This document shows positions 18,031-27,692 of a DNA stretch of 64,000 bases, piece after piece; within the stretch, counting starts at the first letter, position 1, and each line of letters begins with the position of its first letter. Below the pieces are notes generated by a model. That model searched no databases. It was not told the DNA's origin and saw only the letters and a list, made by a program, of their open reading frames with translations. Source of the stretch: JANQTF01 sp036835375 (GTDB taxonomy: Bacteria > Bacteroidota > Bacteroidia > J057); NCBI GenBank assembly GCA_036835375.1, contig DAITMB010000007.1:1-64000 (forward strand), in the 5' to 3' direction. The position numbers were made by a program, and so were the translations under genes.

Positions 18031-18372
18031 CTACTCTTTGCGGCGCTTTTTCTTTTGAATCGCCTCAAAAGTGGTAGGGCTTGGGGCGTCGTCGATGTCC
18101 AATAAATTGGTCTTGGACTTTTGCCGATCTTTCTCGGCAAAGCGGACATACAACCAGCGCCCATCGATCTGCTCTCCGTCTAATTCACGGACGGCCTGAT
18201 CAGCTTCATCTTCAAAATCCATGAGAATCTCTCCGGTAAAGGTGTCCTTGTCCGGATCCGGAAGCTCACGAATGATGACGGAGTCCACATCCCCATAGTC
18301 TGCGAAAAGCGAATACAAGTCGTCTTCCGATGTGATGGGGTCGATATTCGAAACGAGAATTTTCTTTGCCAT
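18031..18372 (-). CDS. RRM-domain RNA-binding protein
   Basis: A 113-residue protein made of one RNA-recognition motif: RNP2 is KILVSNID and RNP1-like residues lie in FTGEILMDF, followed by a lysine/arginine-rich tail (IQKKKRRKE). RNP1 lacks the usual GFGFV consensus, so binding could be altered. Small RRM proteins are common in Bacteroidota and cyanobacteria, sometimes cold-induced. The ATG at 18372 starts MAKKILV, as in the family. It converges on the M14 gene. Confidence 0.88.
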   Translation of the reverse strand: MAKKILVSNIDPITSEDDLYSLFADYGDVDSVIIRELPDPDKDTFTGEILMDFEDEADQAVRELDGEQIDGRWLYVRFAEKDRQKSKTNLLDIDDAPSPTTFEAIQKKKRRKE

Positions 18373-18485
18373 GATTCTCATCACAAGCGAAGTCCCTGCG
18401 TGTCAAGATGATGTAAGATGGGACTTCTAAGCACTGCAAGATAGGGATTTGGCGCAATAATCCTTACACAATTCAGAAAATTCCT

Positions 18486-20513
18486 CTATTCACTTTTACC
18501 GGTCCCCCAAAGCCCTTCTTTCCGGAGCTGCTGCACCTCTTTTGCCGACTGAAACGCCTCAAAGGTTGCTGTCTCCGTCAGCCACAGGCACGTGTAAGGA
18601 GGGATGATGAGTTTCCCTTCAGCCCATTCTGGTGGATTTCCGGATACTTTGTCCCACAGCTGAAGAGGATCAATCCCACAGCTCCACATCAGTTTTGGGT
18701 CCAATAAGTGCTCTTCTTGAGCAAAATTTGCTACCACCATTGTGCGAGCCCCTTCGGAATGCCAGCGCAAAAAACTAAACAAATGAGGACTGCCGCTTTC
18801 CTCTACTGAGCAGGAGTTCAAGTCTGCAAATTCAGGCGAAGCCCTGCGCAACAAAATCAGCTTTCGCAGGTGCAGAAACATTCGCTGCTCTACAGTGCCT
18901 GCTTGCTTTCTTCGCTCCACTTTTTCCCAGTCGAGGATCGGGCGGTGCATCCAGCGATTATCATAGGCTTGATCGGGATCATGAAGATATCCATAATGGT
19001 TGGTCGTAGCGATCTCGTCTCCATAGTAAAGGAGCGGAAGGCCGCCAAAGGCAAAAATGATGCTGTGCATCATCCAGGATTTCTGTAAAGATCGATCGAT
19101 CTCTGCCTGATCCCCTCGCTGCAAAGCGACCTCCAAGCCTACGAGCGCGGCCAAAGAGCCCGAGATGCGCGCATCACCGGTCTTAGGATTTGCCGCAAAA
19201 GGGGCGCCCGCAGCCAAAGATCCGGGAAAAGTACCCGAATAATACGACACGAGGTATTGCTTGTGCGCTGTGGGATCCTTGCCCAATTCTTGCAGGTGGG
19301 TCTCATCAAAGCCCAGTCCAATGTCATCGTGACAACGAAGGTAGTTGATCCAGGTGTTTCGGTCAGGCTTTCGCGGAATCGCTTGAAGCCCTTTTTGCAA
19401 CAGGGCAGTTTCCTGGGTCGCCAGCGCATCCCAGAGCAATGCCATGAATGTGGCATGATAGGCAACTTCGCATTCTCGCCCCCAAGCCTCCCCCTCTCCA
19501 AAATACTTGATGACTTCTGTTGGAGCTACGATCGCCTCGGCGATAAAGGCAGTGCCGGGAGTCACAACCTGTGTACAGGCTTTCATCAACTGGAGAATCA
19601 GGTGCGCCTCAGGAAGGTTTTGAGATGTGGTGCCGAGTCGTTTCCAGGTAAATGCCACAGCATCAAGTCTTACGATGTCCACTCCAAGATTTGCCAGGAA
19701 AAACAAAATTCGGAGCATCTCGCGAAACACTGCGGGGTGGGTGTAATTGAGATCCCATTGATAGTGATGAAAGACCGTCATCACCCATTCTTGAAGCGAA
19801 GGGAGATAGGTAAAGTTTCCCGGTGAACTATGAGGAAATACCTCGGGCAAGGTCTGTTCGAATTGATCCGGGAGGTACCGATCCGGAAAAAAATAGTAGT
19901 AGTCCCGATAGACAGGATCTCCCGCCAACGCTTTTTGCGCCCACTCATGCTGATCGGAAGTATGGTTCATGACCAGATCAAGGGTGCTGATCATCCCGCG
20001 CTCCCGGAAGGCTGCCATCACCGCCCGCAGATCTTCTATGCTTCCCAATCGCTCCTCTACCCTGCGATAGTCGCTCACTGCGTAGCCCCCGTCATTGGAG
20101 CCCGGAGGTGCCTTGAGCAAAGGCATCAAATGGACCCAATTCACCCCCAGCTCTTCGAGATAGGGGATTTTGGCTTGAAAATCCTGTAATGTTCCTGCAA
20201 AGCGATCCACATACAGCATCATTCCGACCCACTTTTCGCTCATGAGCCAGTCGGGCTTTGCTTCCCGGGCGAGATCGACAGCACGTAATGACGGAGGCCG
20301 TTCCTTGAACGCAGCGACGAGATCCTCTGTCAAGGCCCAGAACTGCGCGTCAGCATCTGCTCGATCGGCATACAAGCGAAAAAATAGCCGATGGATCAGG
20401 GAAAGATTGGCGTGCAATCGATGCTGAAATCCCAGTTCGGCTTTGCTGACTGATCCGGGAAAAGAAGATGCTAGTCGTTGATGCAGTGGATAATGTAAAA
20501 GAGGGTCGTACAT
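18486..20513 (-). CDS. Amylosucrase-type GH13 enzyme
   Basis: A 675-residue glycoside hydrolase family 13 protein whose order of motifs fits amylosucrase (GH13_4), which transfers glucose from sucrose to an alpha-1,4-glucan. An N-terminal helical domain (to about residue 95) is followed by the barrel: DLVMNHTS, VDIVRLDAVAF (nucleophile D284), FIAEAIV (acid/base E326), RCHDDIG (H395, D396), and LLYYGDE. Sucrose hydrolase is the main alternative. No signal peptide, so cytosolic. It is 112 bp upstream of the RRM gene and appears to be a single transcription unit; no sucrose transporter or phosphorylase is nearby. Confidence 0.88.
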   Translation of the reverse strand: MYDPLLHYPLHQRLASSFPGSVSKAELGFQHRLHANLSLIHRLFFRLYADRADADAQFWALTEDLVAAFKERPPSLRAVDLAREAKPDWLMSEKWVGMMLYVDRFAGTLQDFQAKIPYLEELGVNWVHLMPLLKAPPGSNDGGYAVSDYRRVEERLGSIEDLRAVMAAFRERGMISTLDLVMNHTSDQHEWAQKALAGDPVYRDYYYFFPDRYLPDQFEQTLPEVFPHSSPGNFTYLPSLQEWVMTVFHHYQWDLNYTHPAVFREMLRILFFLANLGVDIVRLDAVAFTWKRLGTTSQNLPEAHLILQLMKACTQVVTPGTAFIAEAIVAPTEVIKYFGEGEAWGRECEVAYHATFMALLWDALATQETALLQKGLQAIPRKPDRNTWINYLRCHDDIGLGFDETHLQELGKDPTAHKQYLVSYYSGTFPGSLAAGAPFAANPKTGDARISGSLAALVGLEVALQRGDQAEIDRSLQKSWMMHSIIFAFGGLPLLYYGDEIATTNHYGYLHDPDQAYDNRWMHRPILDWEKVERRKQAGTVEQRMFLHLRKLILLRRASPEFADLNSCSVEESGSPHLFSFLRWHSEGARTMVVANFAQEEHLLDPKLMWSCGIDPLQLWDKVSGNPPEWAEGKLIIPPYTCLWLTETATFEAFQSAKEVQQLRKEGLWGTGKSE

Positions 20514-20863
20514 GGAGGTCTGGGAATGGACAAAGGGAAAGAATTCGGATTCTGAAATTGGTTATTTTTTCTGTTTTCCTCCAGCTGCCTTTTGATCAAA
20601 TTCTGCAAAGGTTTTCGGCCAGGAAAGAAGAAAGAATGATTCAACTCCGAGAAAAAAAATATTGTCACCAACCCATGAATTATCACAGCTCATCGGAGGA
20701 AAGTGGCGTAAAATATGCTATCAAGGAGAAGACTTCCAATCTCGTGCTGACCTACCAAACCGAGCTGTACTTCCGTTCATCCCATCGGAATGACCGGTGG
20801 GGCGTAGGGTCTCGTTAGTTTAATCGATTGTGCGTAAACTTTGAATTATAACGCCATTTTCCT
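20514..20863. other. Gene-free divergent intergenic region
   Basis: About 350 bp between the amylosucrase gene and the lytic transglycosylase gene. No gene or clear element is seen; promoters for both directions are expected here. Confidence 0.5.
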
Positions 20864-22024
20864 GTGCAACTTATTCTTCCAAAAACTCCGCGCAACATCA
20901 CTTATACCACCGGGCTGGTACTAAGTCTCATGGGGCTGGGGGCCTTCACGTTGCCGGGACTCATGGTCAAGCGTTCCCAGCCCACATTGACCGAAGAGTT
21001 TGTCCCTTTTCCGAATCATGTCGAAGTGACCGTACTTTCCGACGGGAGCATGGAGGATTTTTCCTGGACGCTGAGCCAAGTGGTCGACTGGGACAGCACA
21101 GAGACGGTGTACTCGGTGGATTTCACCGCGCCAGACTTTTCCTGTTTTCAGACGATTTGGGACTCTCTTTTGGTACAAGAGCAATGGGACACCCTACCTC
21201 AAATTCACTTTTGGCGCAAGGTCATGAGCATGTCCAAGGATTCTGCGATCGTCAATTTCGCCCACAACCGCCAAATGCTCGATGTGATTCCCGTATGGCG
21301 TTGGGAGCGAATGGGTGACTCACTTCAAGCGAAATACAAAGACAGCCTCCGCATGGCACATGGCTTGGACAGCCTCGCGGGCATCTATATCACGGCTGGA
21401 AAAAATCATTATTACCAATTTGAAAAAGCACTCCCTAGCATCGGAAGAGGAATTGACGCATTTCAGCGTCGGGGCGTTGATCCCTGGTATGCCCAGGCGA
21501 TACTGCTGATCGAGAGCCCTGGACAGCTCCACATGTCTCCGGTGGGTGCTTACGGATCCTTTCAACTGATGAAGGGGGTCGCCTTGGAGCATGGGCTGAT
21601 CGTAACTGACTCCCTCGACGAGCGAGAAGACTTCGAAAAGGCGGCTGGCGCAGCGGCAGATTTGATCCGTAAGCGTTGTATTCCACAGATTCGCTGGCTG
21701 CTCAGCAAGCGAGAGATTCCGTTTGACGAAAGCGATTTGTGGTTCAAGCTGCTGGTGCTCCACGCCTATCATGCTGGCTCCGGCAATGTAGATGCTGTGC
21801 TGGGAGCGATTCAACCCAGTGCTGGTGGGGTGGAGTTGATGCGAAAAGTATGGACAACCGAATCGGGTGGTTTCAAAAATGCGTCTCAGAATTACTCCCA
21901 AATCGCCTTGGCCTCATTTCTGGAGCTTGACCGCGTAGTGGCCTCCCTACCCGATACTGTGTGCAGAGACACCGTGTTTCTCTGGCGGAAAACGGATCTG
22001 GAAGCTCCTGTGATGAATTATTAA
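20864..22024 (+). CDS. Lytic transglycosylase-like protein (SLT domain)
   Basis: A 386-residue exported protein: an N-terminal hydrophobic segment (TTGLVLSLMGLGAFTL), a 150-residue unrecognised region, then an SLT-type domain. The catalytic glutamate is E217 in AILLIESPG, followed by MSPVGAYGSFQLMKGVA and a YHAGSGNVDAV segment, the usual order in goose-type lysozyme-like transglycosylases that cleave peptidoglycan glycan strands. The usual SGA/SPKGA core reads SPVGAYG, a modest variation. The start is GTG 20864; no better ATG precedes the hydrophobic segment. Confidence 0.85.
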   Translation: MQLILPKTPRNITYTTGLVLSLMGLGAFTLPGLMVKRSQPTLTEEFVPFPNHVEVTVLSDGSMEDFSWTLSQVVDWDSTETVYSVDFTAPDFSCFQTIWDSLLVQEQWDTLPQIHFWRKVMSMSKDSAIVNFAHNRQMLDVIPVWRWERMGDSLQAKYKDSLRMAHGLDSLAGIYITAGKNHYYQFEKALPSIGRGIDAFQRRGVDPWYAQAILLIESPGQLHMSPVGAYGSFQLMKGVALEHGLIVTDSLDEREDFEKAAGAAADLIRKRCIPQIRWLLSKREIPFDESDLWFKLLVLHAYHAGSGNVDAVLGAIQPSAGGVELMRKVWTTESGGFKNASQNYSQIALASFLELDRVVASLPDTVCRDTVFLWRKTDLEAPVMNY

Positions 22025-22160
22025 GCGCTGCGCCAAGCAAATGATGGGCGGCATTCTCTCCCTCGCTTTTTCCAGAATCTCTGCGAATCTCTTATCTTTG
22101 TTAAGGGCATTTTCCCCTTGACCTTGACTCTGCCAAGAGTCCCAGATATTCTCCAGTTAC

Positions 22161-22628
22161 ATGCTTTCTCCCATACTTGGCATCGCCTTGTTTGTCGCCA
22201 CGGTCATCCTCATGGAGGGTTGGGCTTGGTTGAGCCACAAGTATTTACTCCATGGCCCGCTATGGTTTCTTCACCGATCTCATCACGAGCCACAAGAGAC
22301 CTGGTGGGAATGGAATGATCTTGTGGCGCTCATTTATGGCATCGGATCCACGACGCTGATCGTGGTGGGAATCCAAGAACTGACATGGCATCTTTATCTC
22401 GGTGCCGGAATCGCGGTGTACGGATTTCTATACTTCCTCTTTCACGATGTGATTATTCACCGTCGCGTAAAACTGAAGTACAAATTCAGACAACCGTACA
22501 TCAACCGCCTTATTCGTGCCCACAAGATTCACCACAAGCACCTACAAAGGTCTGATAGTGAAGCATTTGGCTTCCTGTACGCGCCCGCCAAATACGAGGT
22601 CAAGAAGGCTGAACCTTCGACCAAATAA
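22161..22628 (+). CDS. crtZ: Beta-carotene hydroxylase (fatty-acid hydroxylase superfamily)
   Basis: The 155-residue membrane protein has four histidine clusters for a di-iron centre: HKYLLHG, HRSHH, HDVIIHRR and HKIHHKH, in the order seen in CrtZ enzymes that hydroxylate beta-carotene rings to zeaxanthin. Two or three hydrophobic segments separate them. The length is normal for bacterial CrtZ. No other carotenoid gene is in the window, so the gene is detached from a crt cluster. A related fatty-acid hydroxylase role is less likely given the size and motif spacing. Confidence 0.9.
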   Translation: MLSPILGIALFVATVILMEGWAWLSHKYLLHGPLWFLHRSHHEPQETWWEWNDLVALIYGIGSTTLIVVGIQELTWHLYLGAGIAVYGFLYFLFHDVIIHRRVKLKYKFRQPYINRLIRAHKIHHKHLQRSDSEAFGFLYAPAKYEVKKAEPSTK

Positions 22629-22648
22629 AGTGCCTTATATGCCTTTGG

Positions 22649-23683
22649 CTATACTAGACTGAAACGGTACTGTGTTTCTGAAAAGTAGGGTTGCTCCGGG
22701 CGCAAAACGGGCTGCGCAAAAGTAGGCTGATTCGGGGAATCTGGGGCAAATTGCGTCTCTAGGCAAAATGCCTCATAGGCTTTCACTGTTCCACCGCGCT
22801 TTTCTCCTTCCAACTGTAGCCAATTTCCCGAGTAAAGCTGAATGCAAGGCGCTGTGGTCCAAGTTTCTAAGCTAATCCCAGAGCTAAGGCTCCACACTGA
22901 TGCAGCTTTGCGAAGCGTGCCCGGATCTCCATTGATCACAAAATTATGGTCATAGCCCCGGCGAGGGGCCAAATCGCTGTGGTGCAGATCTCGTCCGAGC
23001 GATTTGGGTTGCCGAAAATCGTAAGCGCCATACACAGGACGAACTTCCCCCAACGGGAGACCATCTGAATCGCCTGGTGTGAACGTATCGGCCTGAAGTT
23101 GAAGCATGTGTGCCTCCACAGATCCACGTTCTTCCAGGTTGAAGTAGGCATGTTGGGTCAGGTTGAGGATGGTCGGCGCATCGGTCTTGGCTTCGTACCG
23201 AATGATCAGAGATCCGTCTGGGGTGAGAATGTAGGTGACAGCGACCTCGACATTTCCTGGGAAGCCTTCTTCGCCATGAGCACTTTGGCAAACGAGTTTC
23301 ACAGCATTTCCCTCCGCAAGATGTTGGAGGCTGCCTTCCCAACACTTTTTGTCTAATCCTTGAAATCCTCCGTGGAGCTGATGAGATCCTTCGTTTGCGG
23401 TCAGGTGATAATTTTTCCCATCTAATTCAAATTGAGCTTGCCGGATGCGGTTGGCATATCGACCTACGACCGCACCGATGTAAGGGTGGGAGCCCAGATA
23501 GCCTGCAAGAGAAGGAAATCCGATCACGATATCTCGTAATCGACCCTGAGCATCCGGCACGTGCATCTCCGTGAGGATCCCGCCATATTCGATGATGCGC
23601 GCCTGCATTCCGAGCGCATTGGTCAACAAAAATCCGCGTACTTCCCGTCCGTCGGGGAGCTGTCCTACTTGATATACCTGCAT
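22649..23683 (-). CDS. galM: Aldose 1-epimerase (mutarotase)
   Basis: Interconverts alpha and beta anomers of hexoses. The 344 residues carry the family landmarks VVGRYANRI, NEGSHQLHGG (H104), LTQHAYFNL (catalytic acid H178) and a C-terminal CLETQFAPDSPN with the catalytic-base glutamate. No signal peptide, so cytosolic, unlike some exported Bacteroidota forms. It converges on crtZ and is followed upstream by the TonB_C-TPR gene on the same strand, 100 bp away. Confidence 0.94.
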   Translation of the reverse strand: MQVYQVGQLPDGREVRGFLLTNALGMQARIIEYGGILTEMHVPDAQGRLRDIVIGFPSLAGYLGSHPYIGAVVGRYANRIRQAQFELDGKNYHLTANEGSHQLHGGFQGLDKKCWEGSLQHLAEGNAVKLVCQSAHGEEGFPGNVEVAVTYILTPDGSLIIRYEAKTDAPTILNLTQHAYFNLEERGSVEAHMLQLQADTFTPGDSDGLPLGEVRPVYGAYDFRQPKSLGRDLHHSDLAPRRGYDHNFVINGDPGTLRKAASVWSLSSGISLETWTTAPCIQLYSGNWLQLEGEKRGGTVKAYEAFCLETQFAPDSPNQPTFAQPVLRPEQPYFSETQYRFSLV

Positions 23684-23783
23684 GATGACGAGCTATTTTT
23701 GAATGAGAACGGGATGATCGATGCATCAGGTCACCATGGCTGGCATGGTAAAAACCAAATGATGAACCTATACCACTCGTTGA

Positions 23784-25100
23784 TCAATCTTCTTCGTATT
23801 CCTCTCCGCAAACCTCCAACAGTTGCTGCTTGGCAGTCTCTGCTTCTTCTCCCGCAAGACCGTAGATCAATGCGCGACGAAACTCAGGGCAAGCTTCTTG
23901 ATCCAATCCTTTTTTCTGCTGAATCTTCGCCTTGACAAAATAAGACAAAGGATTGAGCGCATTCACTTGCATGGCTTCGGCCAAGCTGGCTTCGGCTTCG
24001 GCGAGTTGACCAGACTCCAGTTGGGAGAGCGCGAGGTAATTGCGACCAGCTAATTCCAACGATTGATTTTTGGTATTGGCTAGCAGCGCTTGAAAATCGT
24101 CAATGGCACGCAGCGGATCCCCGGACTTGCGGCGGTAATAGGCTAACGAATAACGGTAGATGTCGGTCGCATTGTCGTCGCAGCCGATCAGCGCTTCGTA
24201 GGACTCCACTAGCAGGGGATAGTCATCCAAGGCGAGACCCACCTCTAACAACAAGGTTCGAATCCCACAAACTTCTGACGAATCTACCATCTCCAGCACC
24301 CGTCGGTAATCTGCTTCGGCTTCGGGATATTTTTCATATTGGAACTTGGTAAATCCTCGCTCCAAATATACATTGCTCAGGGTGGCCTGCACAGAAGAGT
24401 CAGGAATAGCCATGGTCTCTGCTACCTGAATCGCTTCATCAAAGTCGAGGATTGCCTCTTCGAATCGCTCCTGCCCGCTTCTGGCGACTGCCCTGCCGTA
24501 GTAGGCGTAAAAAAGATATTCATAGGTGTTTTTCTTGGCTTTCTTCTTATTCAAGCGCGGGTTGATGGCGATACTTTGGGTGAAATCGGCCACGGCTTGA
24601 TCGTATTGCTCCAATTCTGTGTACTGGATGCCGCGCCTGTGCCACAGTTTGAAATCCTTGCCATTCTCATTGATCTCCACTGAAAGCTCGTCGATCTGCT
24701 CCTGAATCACCTGCTCTTGTTGTAAAAGACGGAAGGGAAAGGGCAAATTGATCCAAAATGGAATGGACTCTTCGCCCCTCTTGGCAGGGGTAAAAAGGAG
24801 TTCAGGTAGGCGTGCCTCCACCGCTTCTACCAGCGCAGGATGAACTTGCTTGACAATTTTGTGCTTGATATATGCACCGTCGGCCCCTACCAAGATCCGG
24901 GCAACCACAGTCCCCTGTGCCTCATCCTCCACAGCTGCTTCGGGGTAACCAATCTTAGCGCGAATCTCATCTGAATTAAGCGGGATCGGCTCCGAATCGC
25001 AAAAAATGAATTCATTGATGTCGGGCTCCTGGGCCACCAACGGAAGGGAAAAGAGCAGGCTCAATGCCAGCAAAAGATAGGAGGAGTAGGTAATTCGCAT
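23784..25100 (-). CDS. Exported TonB C-terminal-like domain fused to TPR repeats
   Basis: A 438-residue protein with a signal peptide (ending LVAQ), then a TonB_C-like module at about residues 45-125 (GYPEAAVEDEAQGTVVARILV ends before ALVEAVEARLPELLFTPAK), then several tetratricopeptide repeats to the C-terminus (FKLWHRRGIQYTELEQYDQA is the first clear one). TonB_C modules normally contact receptors, while detached copies in Bacteroidota occur in exported proteins of unclear function. Lacking the N-terminal membrane anchor and ExbB/D neighbours, it is unlikely to be an energy transducer. It may be a periplasmic scaffold. Confidence 0.8.
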   Translation of the reverse strand: MRITYSSYLLLALSLLFSLPLVAQEPDINEFIFCDSEPIPLNSDEIRAKIGYPEAAVEDEAQGTVVARILVGADGAYIKHKIVKQVHPALVEAVEARLPELLFTPAKRGEESIPFWINLPFPFRLLQQEQVIQEQIDELSVEINENGKDFKLWHRRGIQYTELEQYDQAVADFTQSIAINPRLNKKKAKKNTYEYLFYAYYGRAVARSGQERFEEAILDFDEAIQVAETMAIPDSSVQATLSNVYLERGFTKFQYEKYPEAEADYRRVLEMVDSSEVCGIRTLLLEVGLALDDYPLLVESYEALIGCDDNATDIYRYSLAYYRRKSGDPLRAIDDFQALLANTKNQSLELAGRNYLALSQLESGQLAEAEASLAEAMQVNALNPLSYFVKAKIQQKKGLDQEACPEFRRALIYGLAGEEAETAKQQLLEVCGEEYEED

Positions 25101-25265
25101 GTGTCTCGTTCAAAAATCGCTGGGCAAAGGTAAGGAAACATTGGAGGATTTGACAGAGGGCTAAAAAATGGCTCTCTCACTAAAGAAAGCGTGCTCATAA
25201 GAAGCATTTTTTCTTCATTTTCATGCCCATCTTCGTCAAGCACGTATTTGTCCAACCTTCTCCCT

Positions 25266-26249
25266 ATGTCTCATCAACGCAACATCCGCATCGGCACCTT
25301 CAATGTGTTCAACTTAGTCCTTCCCAACCGTCTTTTCTACAAAGATCAGATGCTAAGTCAGCATGACTATGAGCGCAAAATTGACTGGACCGCCCGGCAA
25401 TTAGATCTGATGAAGGCCGATATAGTGGGATTTCAAGAAGTATTTCACCCGGAGGCGCTGGCAGCAGTACTGGCACGCAGCGAGCGACTCAGGGATGCCC
25501 ACTTCTTTGTGGCGGCCCCAACGGGAGATTTGCCGAGGGTAGCCATCGCGTCACGTTTTCCGATCCTGGCGCATGAGGTCTATCATTCTTGCCCCTCCAT
25601 TCTGACGTATCAGGGCGCTGAGATTCCGATCCACGATTTTTCCAGACCCGTACTTCAAGCCACCATCGAGTTTCCAGGCGGGACAGAGGTGGATATATAT
25701 GTTACTCATCTCAAGAGCAAACGGCCAGAGTTTGAGCCAGGCGAACATCGCAGCAGGCCCTTGGACCTCGCCAAGGGGCAGGCCAGGTCATTGATCCGAA
25801 GAACCATAGAGGCAGCCTGTCTTCGCGAAATCCTCCTCGCGAATCTTTACCAACGTCGCAGACCCATTATTCTTTGCGGAGACATGAACGATACGGGCAC
25901 CTCCGTGACAACTCGCATCGTCAGCGGTGAACCCCCACACAGAAGATATCCGATGGAGGTCAAAAAGTCGATTTGGGATGTCCTGCTTTACCATGTAAAA
26001 GATATTCAGGCTCGGCAGGCTCTCGTAGATGTGTACTTCACGCATCTTCACAACGGCTTCCACGAGGCCATTGATCAAATCATGGTCAGTGAAGAGTTCG
26101 TGCGTGAAAATCGTGATGGTATCGCGCAAGTCGAATATGTACAAGTATTCAATGATCACTTGATCGATGAGACGCTCTCCGACGAAAGAGTCCCTGTGTG
26201 GATTTCTGACCACGGCCAGGTGGTCGTGGCCATCGAAATGCATCGTTGA
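25266..26249 (+). CDS. Endonuclease/exonuclease/phosphatase-family hydrolase
   Basis: A 327-residue protein of the EEP (DNase I-like) superfamily: IGTFNVFNLV near the start, VGFQEV carrying the metal-binding glutamate, ATHLKSK-type strand (YVTHLKSKRPE), GDMNDTGTS and the C-terminal SDHGQVV with the catalytic Asp-His. These enzymes hydrolyse phosphodiesters of nucleic acids, inositol phosphates or sphingomyelin; the substrate cannot be told. The ATG at 25266 leads directly into the domain; upstream in-frame residues are serine-rich and unlike the family. No signal peptide from this start. Confidence 0.85.
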   Translation: MSHQRNIRIGTFNVFNLVLPNRLFYKDQMLSQHDYERKIDWTARQLDLMKADIVGFQEVFHPEALAAVLARSERLRDAHFFVAAPTGDLPRVAIASRFPILAHEVYHSCPSILTYQGAEIPIHDFSRPVLQATIEFPGGTEVDIYVTHLKSKRPEFEPGEHRSRPLDLAKGQARSLIRRTIEAACLREILLANLYQRRRPIILCGDMNDTGTSVTTRIVSGEPPHRRYPMEVKKSIWDVLLYHVKDIQARQALVDVYFTHLHNGFHEAIDQIMVSEEFVRENRDGIAQVEYVQVFNDHLIDETLSDERVPVWISDHGQVVVAIEMHR

Positions 26250-26348
26250 ATTTCACTCCTAGAGCTATACATCGCTACAAAAATGCGGACACCACTGACT
26301 TGAATGAGAGAGTCGAATTGGGCAAATGATTGATTCGTTTACTACCGA

Positions 26349-27133
26349 TCAGTCCCAATGACATCCCAGTACTACCCCAAAAGCATATCGTTGGACGTGC
26401 ATAGGTGCATATTCAAAACGCTGAGGCTGAATGCTGTATCGAAACATGGGGCCCACCTCAATGGCTGTTTTCCCAAGCTGGCAGAGCCGAAGGGCATGTT
26501 GCGCCTGAAATTCCCACACAGCACGACGAAGCTGGTAGTTGGTCAATCCATCTACCTGCGAAAGTTGATTTCGGACAGCGCCCATCTCGCGGAGGAGCAA
26601 TACCTGTGCACGATGAGCATTCCATTCGCGGTGCAATCCAGCCATGACTGAGAGGCTGTGCGACTCATATCGATAATTCTGAATATCAGCGGCAGTCTCT
26701 ATAGGTGCCAGCGCGACTCCCAACTGTAGGTTATTTCCCGCGTGCTGATACTTGGCGGGCGGCGCTATTCGATAATTGACTGGCAAATTCATCGATTGGG
26801 CCTGAAGTCCCACTACCGCCTTCCAGCCCTTCGCAAACTCCCATCGAATGCCGCCCTGTAATTGAAATCCTGCTCTTTGGACATCACTCAAGGGCAANNN
26901 NNNNNNNNNNNNNNNNNNNNNNNNNNNNNNNNNNNNNNNNNNNNNNNNNNNNNNNNNNNNNNNNNNNNNNNNNNNNNNNNNNNNNNNNNNNNNNNNNCCG
27001 ACCCGATGAGAGAATGATCAGGGGCTTGGGGCAGCGAAGGTTCCAGTCGCTCCCAAGCCCGCGACGGGGGCTGAGCCTCAAAGGGAAATAGGGTTTCCCG
27101 AAAAATCCGGTCTGTGGGGTGATTATCAGACAT
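26349..27133 (-). CDS. ECF-sigma-linked outer-membrane protein, broken by a scaffold gap
   Basis: The N-terminus (from ATG 27133) has the acidic, tryptophan-containing helix pattern FRETLFPFEAQPPSRAWERL seen in Bacteroidota proteins that begin with an anti-sigma-like segment and end in a beta-barrel. After the 100-N gap (26898-26997) the minus strand resumes with amphipathic strands (GGIRWEFAKGW, LQLGVALAP, SLSVMAGLHREW) ending at VVLGCHWD, an outer-membrane barrel C-terminus. I infer one gene; the membrane helix and part of the barrel would lie in the gap. The frames on the two sides do not match across exactly 100 bases, which only shows that the gap length is arbitrary. The start overlaps the sigma-factor stop by 8 bp. 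Confidence 0.6.
26898..26997. other. Scaffold gap (100 N)
   Basis: A placeholder of exactly 100 unknown bases inside the sigma-linked membrane-protein gene. The flanks (GGGCAA on the left, CCGACCC on the right) show no shared sequence, so real sequence is missing here. Confidence 0.95.
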
Positions 27134-27692
27134 GACGACTGGGTTGGTAATGGCCTAAGGCGATGGCTTGTTGCTGGAGACATTGCCGGGCACGATGGAG
27201 CAGAACCCGAGAAGATGACTCGGTGATGTCGGCCATATCGGCAGCCTCTTTGTGAGAATAGCCTTCGATGGCCACAAGGTTGAACACCATCCGCTGACTG
27301 TCCGGTAGCGCTTGTACCATTTGTAGCAACTCTTCTTGCTGGAGCTGAGCTAGCGGAAGCTCCTCACCCATACCGAACAAGTGTTCAGAAACGTCCTCCA
27401 CGTGAAGCCACGCATCTCGTTGCCGTTGGCGGTAGTGGTTGATGGCGCAGCGCACCGCGACTTGCCTGATCCAACCTGCGAGCCGTTCCCCATCTCGAAT
27501 CTGATCCAACTGATGAAACACGCGGGAGAATGCCTCCTGGAAAATGTCATCCGCATCCGCGCGATCTTTGGCATAACGCAAACAGACGCCCATCAACATT
27601 CCTTTGAACTGATCAAAGAGGAGTTGCTGGGCGCGGCGGTCGCCTTTGCGACAGCGGCGGACAAGTTCCGCATCGGGGCTCGCTGTGCGCAT
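27126..27692 (-). CDS. ECF-type RNA polymerase sigma factor
   Basis: A 188-residue sigma-70 family protein with region 2 (LFDQFKGMLMGVCLRYAKD, ADDIFQEAFSRVF) and region 4 (LPDSQRMVFNLVAIEGYSHKEAADM, RVLLHRAR). It lacks regions 1 and 3, the ECF pattern. In Bacteroidota such factors are usually controlled by the co-transcribed neighbour. Here the downstream gene starts inside the sigma stop codon region (27126-27133 overlap), implying translational coupling with an anti-sigma-like membrane protein. Confidence 0.93.
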   Translation of the reverse strand: MRTASPDAELVRRCRKGDRRAQQLLFDQFKGMLMGVCLRYAKDRADADDIFQEAFSRVFHQLDQIRDGERLAGWIRQVAVRCAINHYRQRQRDAWLHVEDVSEHLFGMGEELPLAQLQQEELLQMVQALPDSQRMVFNLVAIEGYSHKEAADMADITESSSRVLLHRARQCLQQQAIALGHYQPSRHV

